64,000 nt of DNA from Rhodospirillaceae bacterium (GTDB lineage: Bacteria; Pseudomonadota; Alphaproteobacteria; UBA8366; Aestuariispiraceae): NCBI GenBank assembly GCA_002709955.1, contig PAQY01000010.1, forward strand, positions 1-64,000, read 5' to 3'. Position numbers and translations under genes: made by a program. Shown piece after piece: positions 1 through 8,325 of the stretch (its first letter is position 1; each line of letters opens with the position of its first letter). Under the pieces are notes generated by a model. The model was not told the origin of the DNA and did no database searches. It was given only the letters and a program-made list of their open reading frames with translations.

Positions 1-396
1 CGAGCACCCTCTGAAAGGAACCATGGATCAGCACCTGGTGGGTCAATCAGCCCGCCGTCGTTGGGGTGACCGATCCCAATGTGAATGGCAGCGGTAAAAG
101 TTGCCATCAGTTGAACCACTCAACTAAAAGTGCCGACGATTGAATAACAAGGATAACGGTGCGCCACCCTTCATTGTTGACATTGTTGGCTACCACTTTG
201 AAACAGCGTTCCAATGTGACCCGTTGCGAGCATGGCAAAATGGCGGCCTGGGCTTGTTTCACGTTGCTCCAAACTGGTTGATTAACGGTGGTAATGGGGC
301 GGGCGCATCCACGAATAGCTTGCCAGTGTCAAAGAAAACACCAAGTCGTGTCTGCTTAAACATACAGTCAACGTATAGCTACGAGGGGCAATCAAG
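1..396. other. Left-edge stretch with no recognised gene
   Basis: I recognise no protein, RNA or repeat in this stretch. A short open frame begins near 140 on the plus strand, but it runs into the hydrolase gene on the other strand, resembles no family I know and has no clear ribosome binding site. The stretch lies beside a transposase remnant and phage-type regulators, so it may be degraded mobile DNA, but that is inference. Confidence 0.4.
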
Positions 397-1362
397 CTAT
401 TTTTTGGCCATGTTCAAAATTCGTTGGAACGCGTCTTGTTGTGCCTCACGATCGTAATTGTAGGTGAGACCACCTTTCTTCGCACAGGCCTGAAAAATAT
501 CATTGATAAACGCCCTGTCGGTTGTGGCCCTATTGCCTGACCGATTTCCAGTGACAGTGCCATCTGCCGAGATGGACCATTCACAGTTACCCCCCGTTAA
601 ATCAAAACCCTCAAGGGTACCGCTCGGGAGGCCTTTATGGATGAAAGTGTGCGCAGCATTCGGGTAGACCACCAACTCGGCAGACCCGCCGGCAGACTTG
701 ATCGCATCTATGTAGGATGAGCATTGATTAACGCTAATGCTTGAATCACTTCCACCCTGCAGCAACAGTATCGGGGTATCGCTGGCAGCCACAGGTGCAG
801 CCCAAGTACACGGTCCATAAAGGCCCACATAGCCAGCGAAACCTTGTGTGCCAGTGCTATGGAGGACCATTGCAGTCCAGGCCCCCATCGACGCTCCCAC
901 TACGAAGATCCGACTTGGGTCGATGGAGGGGTGGGTCTGTAGTGCTTCAAGTGCAGCGATTGCATCGGCAGATTGGTCAGCCACGAAAGCGCGGGACCAC
1001 ATATCATAAAAATCGCGTCCTCGAATGCCCCGACTACCAAACGTGTCGACAACCACCCCAGCCACCCCGTTTTCTTGAAGAAAGTCTGCCAAGGTCTCCT
1101 CCCGGGCATCGTCGGTTCCTCCACCACCATGAAGAATTACAAACGCTGGCACCCGACTATCGGGTCCGGCCTCGCGCGGTAGTTTGATCTTGATTTCAAG
1201 CTCGATTGGTCTGCCAGCCCCGCTAACGAATTCGGTTAGTCCATCCACTTCACGTGATTGGATTACGACGTTACCCTCAGGCCCGTTGGACAAGTCATTC
1301 GCATAAGCACCGCCACTTAGGGCAACGCTGAAGGTGAGAACTGCAGCAATCTTAAATTTCAT
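397..1362 (-). CDS. Secreted dienelactone-hydrolase-family alpha/beta hydrolase
   Basis: A 321-residue alpha/beta hydrolase. Residues 1–21 form a signal peptide (charged start, hydrophobic core, AYA before the cut), so it probably works in the periplasm. The oxyanion segment HGGG is at 78–81, the nucleophile elbow GASMG has Ser158, and Asp206 (GGSD) and His238 complete a plausible triad. The fold resembles dienelactone hydrolases and secreted acyl esterases; the substrate is unknown. Its binding site AAGGAG lies in the last codons of the upstream Ner-like gene and only three bases separate the two genes, so they are probably cotranscribed and translationally coupled. Confidence 0.8.
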   Translation of the reverse strand: MKFKIAAVLTFSVALSGGAYANDLSNGPEGNVVIQSREVDGLTEFVSGAGRPIELEIKIKLPREAGPDSRVPAFVILHGGGGTDDAREETLADFLQENGVAGVVVDTFGSRGIRGRDFYDMWSRAFVADQSADAIAALEALQTHPSIDPSRIFVVGASMGAWTAMVLHSTGTQGFAGYVGLYGPCTWAAPVAASDTPILLLQGGSDSSISVNQCSSYIDAIKSAGGSAELVVYPNAAHTFIHKGLPSGTLEGFDLTGGNCEWSISADGTVTGNRSGNRATTDRAFINDIFQACAKKGGLTYNYDREAQQDAFQRILNMAKK

Positions 1363-1365
1363 GAT

Positions 1366-1743
1366 TTAAGGCTCCTTTGTCTTATTTTTTGTGGGGTCAT
1401 TGCGTCCGACGGTTCGCATTCGGCGAGGAAGATACTTCATGGGGATTCCGTTGACGTCATAGCGGCTCGGCCAAATCTCCATTGGCTTAAGGTCGACAGC
1501 CGCAGCGAGGATCTGTTCCACTGCAGGCCAGGGCGTCCTTAACGCCCGACCCGCCGCTGTTTGGGAATAGCCAGCGTCGCGTGATATTTGAGCCAGCGAC
1601 AGACCACGCTTTTCCAGCAATGCCTTTAAGTCGGCTGGATGCATGTCCTGTGGTTCAGTTGCCGTGGAATTAGTGAACGAGAATTTTTTTTCGGGATCAA
1701 GAACGGAGTTTCGTGTTATGTTATTTGAAATCCGATCCTTCAT
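1366..1743 (-). CDS. Ner/Nlp-type winged-helix transcriptional regulator
   Basis: A small DNA-binding protein of the Ner/Nlp (SfsB) family, known from Mu-like phages and as host regulators. The core begins at MHPADLKALL and carries the family pattern of a helix-turn-helix (LSLAQISRDAGYS) followed by a conserved tail with EIWPSRYD. The start is uncertain: ATG at 1743 is chosen, ATG at 1644 would give a protein closer to the usual size of about 90 residues, and a TTG at 1779 is also open. A perfect palindrome lies just upstream. It reads away from the CI-like gene, as in the Mu ner/c arrangement, and is followed at once by the hydrolase gene. Confidence 0.7.
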   Translation of the reverse strand: MKDRISNNITRNSVLDPEKKFSFTNSTATEPQDMHPADLKALLEKRGLSLAQISRDAGYSQTAAGRALRTPWPAVEQILAAAVDLKPMEIWPSRYDVNGIPMKYLPRRMRTVGRNDPTKNKTKEP

Positions 1744-1747
1744 AAGG

Positions 1748-1761
1748 TATCGTATACGATA
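1748..1761. promoter_or_regulatory. Perfect 14-bp palindrome, candidate operator of a divergent switch
   Basis: TATCGTATACGATA is a perfect inverted repeat lying between the divergent Ner-like and CI-like genes, four bases from the chosen Ner-like start and about 40 bases from the CI-like start. This position suits an operator for one or both regulators. The surrounding bases are AT-rich. Confidence 0.6.
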
Positions 1762-1802
1762 TTTTGTGTTTTTTGTCAATATACGCTGTTCTTAGGAAGC
1801 TG

Positions 1803-2483
1803 ATGATTATGAAATCTGAACACACAGAAATTGGGCACCGACAGGTCGAGGTACGAAAACAACTTGGGCTCACACAAGCGGACATGGCGGATCAACTTGG
1901 TATTCCGATCCGAACGTTATCGGATAATGAGCGCGGAATCTCGATATCTGGTGGGAAGGTCCTAACAGCCTATGCAGAACTCGGCATATCGGTGGACTGG
2001 CTTCTAACTGGTTATGGAAAGCCATTTAGGGAGGACGCCCCAAGGAATATTCGTAATTTGATCGAAGCCGCAGATGGCGGTCATATTGCCCTCGCTCACT
2101 TTCATCGAAATGATATAAGATCATCTTACCTCGTCAGCGCTGAAGAGCGCCGTGACCTATCACGGATTTCGATGACCCATGAAATGTCAGCCATATTATG
2201 TGGAACTGATGACCTTGGACTACCGGATGCCTTCCGCCTGTTTACCATAGCAGAAGGTGACAATCGGTTGCTTATTGGTGATGCGCGATTCGATGCAGTG
2301 CTACAGAGTGGTCAGTACATCTTCGTAGCAGACAAAACACTGAATCCATATCACATCCAAGCTCTACCTGAAGACCGACTGGCAATTATGTCAGCCACCG
2401 ACCCAACACGAGTTGATGATGTCCGGAACACATCTGACCTAACCCCAATCGCGAGGATTGTCGGATCGCTTTTAATGCTCTGA
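1803..2483 (+). CDS. CI-like repressor: XRE helix-turn-helix with degenerate S24-like C-terminus
   Basis: A 226-residue regulator. Residues about 8–65 form a Cro/CI-type helix-turn-helix (RKQLGLTQADMADQLG, then a recognition helix with RTLSDNERG). The C-terminal third has the shape of the LexA/CI S24 peptidase domain, but where the family has GDSM this protein reads GDARF, and the usual catalytic lysine segment is not apparent. Self-cleavage is therefore doubtful. ATG 1803 follows AGGAAG; a second ATG at 1809 is possible. It is divergent from the Ner-like gene, an arrangement like a temperate phage switch, but no other phage genes are present. Confidence 0.75.
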   Translation: MIMKSEHTEIGHRQVEVRKQLGLTQADMADQLGIPIRTLSDNERGISISGGKVLTAYAELGISVDWLLTGYGKPFREDAPRNIRNLIEAADGGHIALAHFHRNDIRSSYLVSAEERRDLSRISMTHEMSAILCGTDDLGLPDAFRLFTIAEGDNRLLIGDARFDAVLQSGQYIFVADKTLNPYHIQALPEDRLAIMSATDPTRVDDVRNTSDLTPIARIVGSLLML

Positions 2484-2548
2484 AAGCCGCATCAAAACGC
2501 TTGCAGGGATTAATTTGGTTGAATTGCCGACTTTTTCTCATCCATAGA

Positions 2549-2626
2549 CAGGCGCAATTCGAAATCGATCGATGCATCAAACAGTACAATCATATCCGCC
2601 CACATCAAGCCCTAAACATGAGGCCA
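2549..2626 (+). pseudogene. Transposase remnant (rve integrase-core C-terminus, IS3/IS481 type)
   Basis: The plus-strand frame here reads a segment containing KQYNHIRPHQALNMRP, the hallmark end of the integrase core in IS3/IS481-type transposases. Nothing of the catalytic core precedes it, since the CI-like gene ends at 2483, and no terminal inverted repeats were found. It is a fragment of a lost insertion sequence. The rest of 2484–2904 holds no gene I can support; a weak stem (2886–2891 with 2897–2902) sits just after the stop of the ABC gene that ends at 2905. Confidence 0.65.
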
Positions 2627-2904
2627 AACGTGGCAACGACAACCAATTCAATGCGCTGCCCATCCCAAGTTGGCACGCCTACAGAAGCTCGCAAGTTTTT
2701 ATGGATTACAGTGCGGCAAACACGGCTATAACGTGGGACATCGCAAAGCTAACCTATTGATTCTATTACGCCCCTAATTGCACTGTTGTGGGACATACTG
2801 TCGTTGATTCAGTTGTCGAAAGCGCGTCTTTCGCAAGCGCTTCGCCCGCTCCAATTTTTTCCCCAGAATGTAATGATTTGCAGGCCGTAAAGGCTGTTTA
2901 CGCC

Positions 2905-3618
2905 CTATGCGCCCAGATACGCATCCTTGATGCGTTGGTCGTTTTGCAGGTCGGCGCTTAGGCCTTCTGCGCCGATGGTGCCGTTTTCCAGGACATAGAC
3001 ATAATCGGCGATGGCCAGTGTCTTGTGGACGTCCTGTTCGGCCAGGATGACGCTGAGGCCCAGTTTGACCAGGCCGGGGATGATCTGGAAGATCTGTTTG
3101 GCGATGCCAGGGGCCAGGCCCAATGTGGGCTCGTCCAGCAGCAGCAGTTTCGGGTTGGCCATCAGGCCCCGGCCCAGGGCCAGCATCTGCTGCTCGCCGC
3201 CCGACAGGGTGCCGCCCAACTGGCTGCGGCGTTCTTTCAGGCGGGGGAAGAAGTCGAAGACGGTTTCCAGCGTATTGTCCCGGTCCGCCCTGGCGCGGGG
3301 ATTGACCGCGCCGATGGTCAGATTCTCGAAAACCGTCATGTCAGAGAAGATCAATCGGCCTTCCGGCACCAGGACGACGCCACGGGCCACCAGATCGTGG
3401 CTGGCCAGGGTGCTGATATCCTGACCTTCAAAGGTGATCTGTCCGCCTGTGGGGGGCAGCAGACCGGCCAGACGGCGCATCAGGGTGCTCTTGCCCGCCC
3501 CATTGGAGCCGATGACCGCTGTGACCCCTTGAGACCTGGCCGTCAGGGAGACACCCTTCAGGACCTGGACCTCGCCATAGCAGGCCGTCAGATCGGTGAC
3601 CAGAAGGGATGGGGTCAT
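2905..3618 (-). CDS. livF: Branched-chain amino-acid-type ABC transporter ATPase (LivF-like)
   Basis: A 237-residue ATPase of the Liv/HAAT importer family, acting on the inner face of the membrane. Walker A GSNGAGKST is at 37–45, the signature LSGGEQ at about 138–143, and Walker B LLLLDEP ends near 164. Its length fits LivF. It is the last gene of a long minus-strand operon and its start overlaps the LivG-like stop by four bases. The operon's catabolic enzymes suggest that the cargo is an aromatic or N-heterocyclic acid rather than leucine; the sequence alone cannot settle this. Confidence 0.93.
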   Translation of the reverse strand: MTPSLLVTDLTACYGEVQVLKGVSLTARSQGVTAVIGSNGAGKSTLMRRLAGLLPPTGGQITFEGQDISTLASHDLVARGVVLVPEGRLIFSDMTVFENLTIGAVNPRARADRDNTLETVFDFFPRLKERRSQLGGTLSGGEQQMLALGRGLMANPKLLLLDEPTLGLAPGIAKQIFQIIPGLVKLGLSVILAEQDVHKTLAIADYVYVLENGTIGAEGLSADLQNDQRIKDAYLGA

Positions 3619-4361
3619 GCCGGTGCCTCCAGGGGTTCTGCAATGCCGAAATAGGCTTCCTGCACAGCGGCATTATCCGCAATCTGCTTTGGTGTGCCCT
3701 GGGCGATCTTTTCCCCATGATGCAGCACCGTAATGGTATCTGACATGTCGGTCAGGGCGCTCATCACATGTTCGATGATCAGGATGGTCAGGCCATGGCT
3801 GTCCTTGACCCGGCGCAGGCTGGCGATCATGTCGGTGACTTCCACCGGCGTCAGTCCCGCCATGACCTCGTCCAGCATCAACAGGCGCGGTTCTGTGCCC
3901 AGGGCGCGGGCGACCTCCAACCGTTTACGCCCGGACAGAGTCAGAGATCCGGCCGGTTGGTCCGATAGGGCATCCAGGCCGATATCCGCCAGAATGTCCT
4001 GGGCCAGGGCCGCAGCTTCAGACACTTTTGGCGGGGTCTGTCTGCCATATAGAATGGCGATTTCGACATTTTCGCGCACGGTCAGACCGGCAAAGGGGCG
4101 CACGATCTGAAAGGTTCGGGAAATCCCCCGCTTACAGACCTGATCCGGGCGCAGGCCGTTGATGGGCTGTCCGGCAAACAGAATGGTGCCCGTCGTGGCC
4201 CGCTGATTGCCCGCAATGATGCTGAACAGGGTCGTCTTGCCCGCCCCATTCGCGCCCATCAGGCCATGCACGCTGCCTTCCGTCACATCCAGGGTGATTT
4301 GGTTCAGGGCCTGCAACCCGCCGAAATTCTTGCTGAGTGATTTAATGGACAGCAGGCTCAT
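3615..4361 (-). CDS. livG: Branched-chain amino-acid-type ABC transporter ATPase (LivG-like)
   Basis: A 248-residue ATPase, the second of the importer pair. Walker A GANGAGKTT is at about 36–44. The signature is LSGRKRLE rather than LSGGQ, a common LivG-type variant, and Walker B reads LLMLDEVMAGL, also typical of LivG. The frame is open for 42 codons upstream, but ATG 4361 is preferred: it begins MSLLSIKSLS, the usual N-terminus, and overlaps the LivM-like stop by four bases (ATGA). Confidence 0.92.
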   Translation of the reverse strand: MSLLSIKSLSKNFGGLQALNQITLDVTEGSVHGLMGANGAGKTTLFSIIAGNQRATTGTILFAGQPINGLRPDQVCKRGISRTFQIVRPFAGLTVRENVEIAILYGRQTPPKVSEAAALAQDILADIGLDALSDQPAGSLTLSGRKRLEVARALGTEPRLLMLDEVMAGLTPVEVTDMIASLRRVKDSHGLTILIIEHVMSALTDMSDTITVLHHGEKIAQGTPKQIADNAAVQEAYFGIAEPLEAPA

Positions 4362-5299
4362 GACACACTGCCCTTCGGCTGTTTGCGTCGTTTGATCAAG
4401 CCGATCAGACCGTTGGGCGCGAACAGGACAAAGCCGATCAGGAACAGGCCCAGCAGGATGAAATATAGCTGTGGTGCGGTGCTCCATAGAAGTTCCGCCA
4501 GGCCCAGCATGAACAGCGCCCCCAGGATGGGGCCGCGCGCATCACCCGCCCCGCCGATGATCGCCATGGTCACAATGGAGAAGGAGATGGTCGGATTGAA
4601 GACCTGCAGCACATCGAAATAGGTGGATCGCATCGCCATCAATCCACCGATCATGCCGGGAATGACGGCCGATGCCGCAAAGGCCAGCACTTTCAACCGG
4701 GTGACGGGGACGCCAATGGTTTCTGCCGCCGTCTCATCTTCACGCACCGCCGCCAGTCCCTTCCCAAAGCGGGAACGGCCGACGAAATAGGTGATCAATG
4801 TGGCGATGACGGCCAGGGCTGCGACCCAGTATAACAGGACTTCGGTCTTCGGGGCCCCGAACAGCAGGCGGCTGGATTTGCCGAAGGTTGTTTCTGTGTA
4901 GAGCAGGATATATTTTACAAGCTCCGCTAGGCCGAATGTCAGGATCACGAAATAGGGGCCGCGCACCCGCAGGACAGGGATGGCGACAATCAGGGCAAAC
5001 AGCCCGGCGGCTAATCCGCCCAGGGGGATGGAAAGCCACAGGGGGATCATCTTGAAGGTGACGGCCACCAGATAGGCCCCGATCCCATAGGCGACCACAT
5101 GCCCCAGGGAAATATAACCCGTCATGCCGCTGAACAGGCTCCAGCTTTGCGTCAACGCGATCCACATGAACAGGTTCAGGGCAACGACCGTCCAATAGGA
5201 CCCCATCGTGACGCCCAGGCCGACGATCAGGACTGCGCCGATCACGGTGGCGCTTACAGCAGGAAGCGAGCTGTTGGTGCTGATAAAGGGAATGGTCAT
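4358..5299 (-). CDS. livM: Branched-chain amino-acid-type ABC transporter permease (LivM-like)
   Basis: A 313-residue membrane protein with about nine or ten hydrophobic segments, and the LivM family segment YISLGHVVAYGIGAY near residues 60–75. The region around GMIGGLMAMRSTYFDV and the conserved GGAGDARGPILGA are likewise typical. It pairs with the LivH-like permease to form the channel of the importer. It overlaps both neighbours by four bases, so the permeases and ATPases are translationally coupled. Confidence 0.92.
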   Translation of the reverse strand: MTIPFISTNSSLPAVSATVIGAVLIVGLGVTMGSYWTVVALNLFMWIALTQSWSLFSGMTGYISLGHVVAYGIGAYLVAVTFKMIPLWLSIPLGGLAAGLFALIVAIPVLRVRGPYFVILTFGLAELVKYILLYTETTFGKSSRLLFGAPKTEVLLYWVAALAVIATLITYFVGRSRFGKGLAAVREDETAAETIGVPVTRLKVLAFAASAVIPGMIGGLMAMRSTYFDVLQVFNPTISFSIVTMAIIGGAGDARGPILGALFMLGLAELLWSTAPQLYFILLGLFLIGFVLFAPNGLIGLIKRRKQPKGSVS

Positions 5300-6183
5300 G
5301 ACTGGCGCGCTTTCCCCAACAGGCCTTGGGGGCGCAGGATCAAGACAGCCACGAAGATCCCATATAGCAGGATCGACCGCATATTGGCAGAGGTCAGGGC
5401 AACGGCATAAATCTCAATAAAGGCCAGCAGGAATCCTGCAATAATGCCGCCAAACACATTGCCCAGCCCCCCCATAATGATCACCACGAAACTGGCAATG
5501 GTGAAGGGGAACCCCATGAAGGGGGAGATCTGTTCGGCCATGCTGACCAGGCCACCGGCGATGCCAGCCACGCCAAAGCCCAGCGCGATGCTGGTCAGTT
5601 GCACACGCTCCACATTAATGCCGACAATGCGGGCGGCGTCCCGGTTCTGGATCAGGGCCTTGATCGACATGCCAAACATGGTGCGGTTCAGAACCAGAAT
5701 AATGGCAACCAGGCAGGTCAGGGCAATCGCCAGGGCCGCGATACGATTGCCGGTCATGGCAACCTGTCCAAAGTGATAGACATCGTCCAGATAGCGATAG
5801 GCGCGGGGCGTCGCGCTGAAGGCCAGCGCGATCACATTCTGGGTGACGACCGAAACGCCAAAAAACAACAGCAGAGAGTTTGCTTCAATTTGTGGGATCG
5901 GCTTGCCTGAGGATAATTGGCCGCGAAACAGCAGGTAATACAGGGCAATGCCCAGACCGGCAGTGATCGCCGCAATGACAGGCAGGCCCAACAGAGGGGA
6001 CATGCCCGTCAGCGTGAAACACCAGAATGCGCCATAGCCGCCAATCATCAGCAAATCGCCATGGGCAATGTTCAAAAGCCGCATCGTCCCATAGACCAGA
6101 TTCAGACCCAGGGCGATCAACGCATAAAGCCCGCCCAGAACAAGCGCGGCGAACAATAATTGTCCTGAAAGGAGACTCTCCAT
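5296..6183 (-). CDS. livH: Branched-chain amino-acid-type ABC transporter permease (LivH-like)
   Basis: A 295-residue membrane protein of the LivH family. It carries the diagnostic N-terminal block GGLYALIALGLNLVYGTMRL near residues 17–36 and the C-terminal GGLGNVFGGIIAGF. About eight membrane segments are visible. It is the first permease gene of the importer, lies 75 bases after the binding-protein gene, and is separated from it by a strong stem-loop that may lower its expression relative to the binding protein. Confidence 0.92.
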   Translation of the reverse strand: MESLLSGQLLFAALVLGGLYALIALGLNLVYGTMRLLNIAHGDLLMIGGYGAFWCFTLTGMSPLLGLPVIAAITAGLGIALYYLLFRGQLSSGKPIPQIEANSLLLFFGVSVVTQNVIALAFSATPRAYRYLDDVYHFGQVAMTGNRIAALAIALTCLVAIILVLNRTMFGMSIKALIQNRDAARIVGINVERVQLTSIALGFGVAGIAGGLVSMAEQISPFMGFPFTIASFVVIIMGGLGNVFGGIIAGFLLAFIEIYAVALTSANMRSILLYGIFVAVLILRPQGLLGKARQS

Positions 6184-6213
6184 TGCGGGGCTTTCCTATG
6201 ATACAAAGCACGA

Positions 6214-6242
6214 CCCCAACGACACGATACGTGTCGTTGGGG
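6214..6242 (-). terminator. 13-bp stem-loop between binding-protein and permease genes
   Basis: CCCCAACGACACG at 6214–6226 and CGTGTCGTTGGGG at 6230–6242 form a perfect 13-bp stem with a three-base loop. On the operon strand no U-run follows, so it is more likely an mRNA-stabilising or partial-terminating element than a full stop. Such a hairpin would allow a high ratio of binding protein to permease. Confidence 0.7.
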
Positions 6243-6258
6243 CTTTTACGCGCTGGTC

Positions 6259-7425
6259 TTAGCGTTTGATCAGATCGGCTGTAGCAATCGATTTCGGCCA
6301 GACAAGTTCCATGTCGCCCTTCTGGAGCTGAAGGAAGGCGCTGGGCGTGATGATGTTTTCCACGCCTTTGAACTTCACCGGACCGTTGATGGTATCGAAT
6401 GTGTCATTGGAAATGACTTCACGCAATTTGTCGTGGTCCAGCCCGGCCTTCGCCACGGCCTGTTGCAGAATTTCGCAGGACATATAGGCCAGCGCGGAGT
6501 CCAGGTAATCGGGTGCGCTGTTATATTTTGCGACATAAGCGTCGAAGAAAGGCTGTGCCCGTGGCCAGTCCGTCTGCTTTGGCGACCAATGGCCCAGGGT
6601 GATGATCCCGTCTGCAACCGGACCAAATGCATCCTTATAGGCCGCAATCGTCGGGCCGATTAGCAGGAACTGATAGGGGGTGGTAATCCCCAATTCCTTT
6701 GCCTGGCCGGTATACAGGAAGGCATCGGACGGATAGGTCAGGGCGATCACCGCATCAGCATTGGCAGATTTCATCTGCGTCAGCAGGGGTGTCATGTCCT
6801 TGATATCCGGCGGATAGCTTTCATTCATTTTGATTTCAATATTCGCCGCTTCCAGGGCCGGGACCAGGAATTGCAGGTTTTCCTGGCTGAAGGGCAGGAC
6901 GTTGGCGATGATCGAAACGGATTTCACGCCATTTGCCGCCAGCATATCAACCAGCGCAGGGCCGATCCGATCGGGCAAAACAGCGGTCGGGAACCAGATG
7001 TTGCCGGGCTCAACTTCCCGAATGGCGACGGAGCCTGCGGTGTTCCCAACCAAGGGGAAGCCGTGCTGTTCCATAACACCAGCAATGTTCAGGTGATGCG
7101 GCGTGCCCCAGGGTGCCAGAAGCAGATCAACCTTGTCGTCGCTGATCAGGCGCTCATAAATCTGTGCGGATTTGACCGGGTCGGATTCGTCATCATACCA
7201 GACCAGTTCAATCGGATGCTTCACCCCGGCGACATCCAGCCCACCGGCGGCATTCACCTGTTCCGCCCACAGGTCATAGGCATTGACCTGTGACGGTGCT
7301 GCTTGCGAGAACAGTCCGGTTTTGGCGATGGAATAGCCAATTTTCAGTGTTTCAGCAGCCTGTGCTGCGGTTGGCAGCGACAGCGCGGCTGCCAATGCCA
7401 GTCCCTGTGCAATCTTTTTTAACAT
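6259..7425 (-). CDS. ABC transporter substrate-binding protein (periplasmic type I, Liv/HAAT family)
   Basis: A 388-residue periplasmic binding protein. Residues 1–23 are a signal peptide ending AQA, and the mature part opens with ETLKIGYSIAKTG, the usual start of Peripla_BP_6 proteins. It captures the substrate and delivers it to the LivHMGF-like importer encoded next. AGAAGAAGG just upstream is the likely ribosome binding site. Its place between the formamidase-like hydrolase and the permeases ties the importer to the catabolic operon. Related proteins bind amino acids, amides, urea or aromatic acids, so the ligand cannot be named from sequence. Confidence 0.92.
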   Translation of the reverse strand: MLKKIAQGLALAAALSLPTAAQAAETLKIGYSIAKTGLFSQAAPSQVNAYDLWAEQVNAAGGLDVAGVKHPIELVWYDDESDPVKSAQIYERLISDDKVDLLLAPWGTPHHLNIAGVMEQHGFPLVGNTAGSVAIREVEPGNIWFPTAVLPDRIGPALVDMLAANGVKSVSIIANVLPFSQENLQFLVPALEAANIEIKMNESYPPDIKDMTPLLTQMKSANADAVIALTYPSDAFLYTGQAKELGITTPYQFLLIGPTIAAYKDAFGPVADGIITLGHWSPKQTDWPRAQPFFDAYVAKYNSAPDYLDSALAYMSCEILQQAVAKAGLDHDKLREVISNDTFDTINGPVKFKGVENIITPSAFLQLQKGDMELVWPKSIATADLIKR

Positions 7426-7442
7426 TCCTTCTTCTCCCAGTT

Positions 7443-7484
7443 TAAGCCGTTTGGCTTAGATTTGCAGGCCTGCGGAAAATCCGC
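7443..7484 (-). other. Two small stem-loops upstream of the binding-protein gene
   Basis: TAAGCC/GGCTTA (7443–7448 with 7453–7458) and GCGGA/TCCGC (7472–7476 with 7480–7484) form two adjacent short hairpins between the hydrolase and binding-protein genes. They could mark a processing or attenuation site in the long operon mRNA. Neither has a clear U-run. Confidence 0.35.
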
Positions 7485-7494
7485 GATGCACCTG

Positions 7495-8325
7495 TTACGT
7501 CCCCGAATTCATAAATTTCACCGCGGACTTGACCCAGTGTCCGTCTTGTTCTCCGGCCGCGTAACTTGCGCCCAGATGATCGCATTCATTCAGCGCCAGT
7601 GTTTCCACCATAACGCCGATTTTTTCCAAATCTGCTGCAAACTTTTCAGATTGTTTGATCAGATGTGGAAAATCCTTCGTGCCATAAGACACATGAAAAG
7701 GGGGGGCATCCGCGCGCAAATGCGTTTGCGGGGAGGCATCCACCTCTGCATTATTCGCTGGATCGCCCAGAAATCTAGGGCGCATCGACAGGCCCGATTC
7801 CGGACCGAACTGGAATGTGCCGGAAATTGGTAAGGCCCCTTTGATGACTGTGGCGGGCAGGTTGCGCTTGCTTTGCCAGTCGGTCTTCAGCGCCAGGAGG
7901 GCGGCCAGATGGCCCCCGGCGGAATGTCCACAGACATAAATCCGGTCCGGATCACCGCCCCATTTTGCAATGGATTTGTACATCCAGGCGACAGCATCCG
8001 CACAATCGTCAAAACAGGCGGGATAGACATGCTGCGGGGCCAGGCGATAGCCAATAGACACCACCGTAACACCACGCGCGTTTAGCCCCGGTGCCATTAT
8101 GGCCATCCATTCCTTATAGCCATTGGTCCAGCCGCCGCCATGCATCAGGCCGATGACCGCGCCTGTGGGCTGGTCCGCCGGATAGACGACGACGGATTGA
8201 TAGGGGTTTTCGCCGATGATGACGTTTTCGCCCTCAATGCCGGCGATGCGGGATGCGATTTCCTTTTGGTGGCGCGCGCCCAGTTCGCTGAACGGCTCCT
8301 GCGGTGGATAGTCTTCAGGTCGCAT
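7495..8325 (-). CDS. Alpha/beta hydrolase, formamidase/esterase type (candidate N-formylmaleamate deformylase)
   Basis: A 276-residue alpha/beta hydrolase resembling kynurenine formamidases and HGGG-type esterases. HGGGW is at 62–66, the nucleophile elbow GHSAGG gives Ser135, and Asp218 (GTKD) and His250 (CDH) fit a triad. There is no signal peptide, so it is cytosolic. The gene overlaps the end of the molybdenum hydroxylase large subunit by 11 bases. In the nicotinate pathway the NicX product N-formylmaleamate is hydrolysed by NicD, another alpha/beta hydrolase; this gene is the obvious candidate for that step, though of a different subfamily. This role is inference from context. Confidence 0.8.
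   Translation of the reverse strand: MRPEDYPPQEPFSELGARHQKEIASRIAGIEGENVIIGENPYQSVVVYPADQPTGAVIGLMHGGGWTNGYKEWMAIMAPGLNARGVTVVSIGYRLAPQHVYPACFDDCADAVAWMYKSIAKWGGDPDRIYVCGHSAGGHLAALLALKTDWQSKRNLPATVIKGALPISGTFQFGPESGLSMRPRFLGDPANNAEVDASPQTHLRADAPPFHVSYGTKDFPHLIKQSEKFAADLEKIGVMVETLALNECDHLGASYAAGEQDGHWVKSAVKFMNSGT

Noticed and set aside
2549-2626. Intact insertion sequence
   Set aside because: Only the C-terminal tip of an integrase core remains and no terminal inverted repeats or target duplication were seen.
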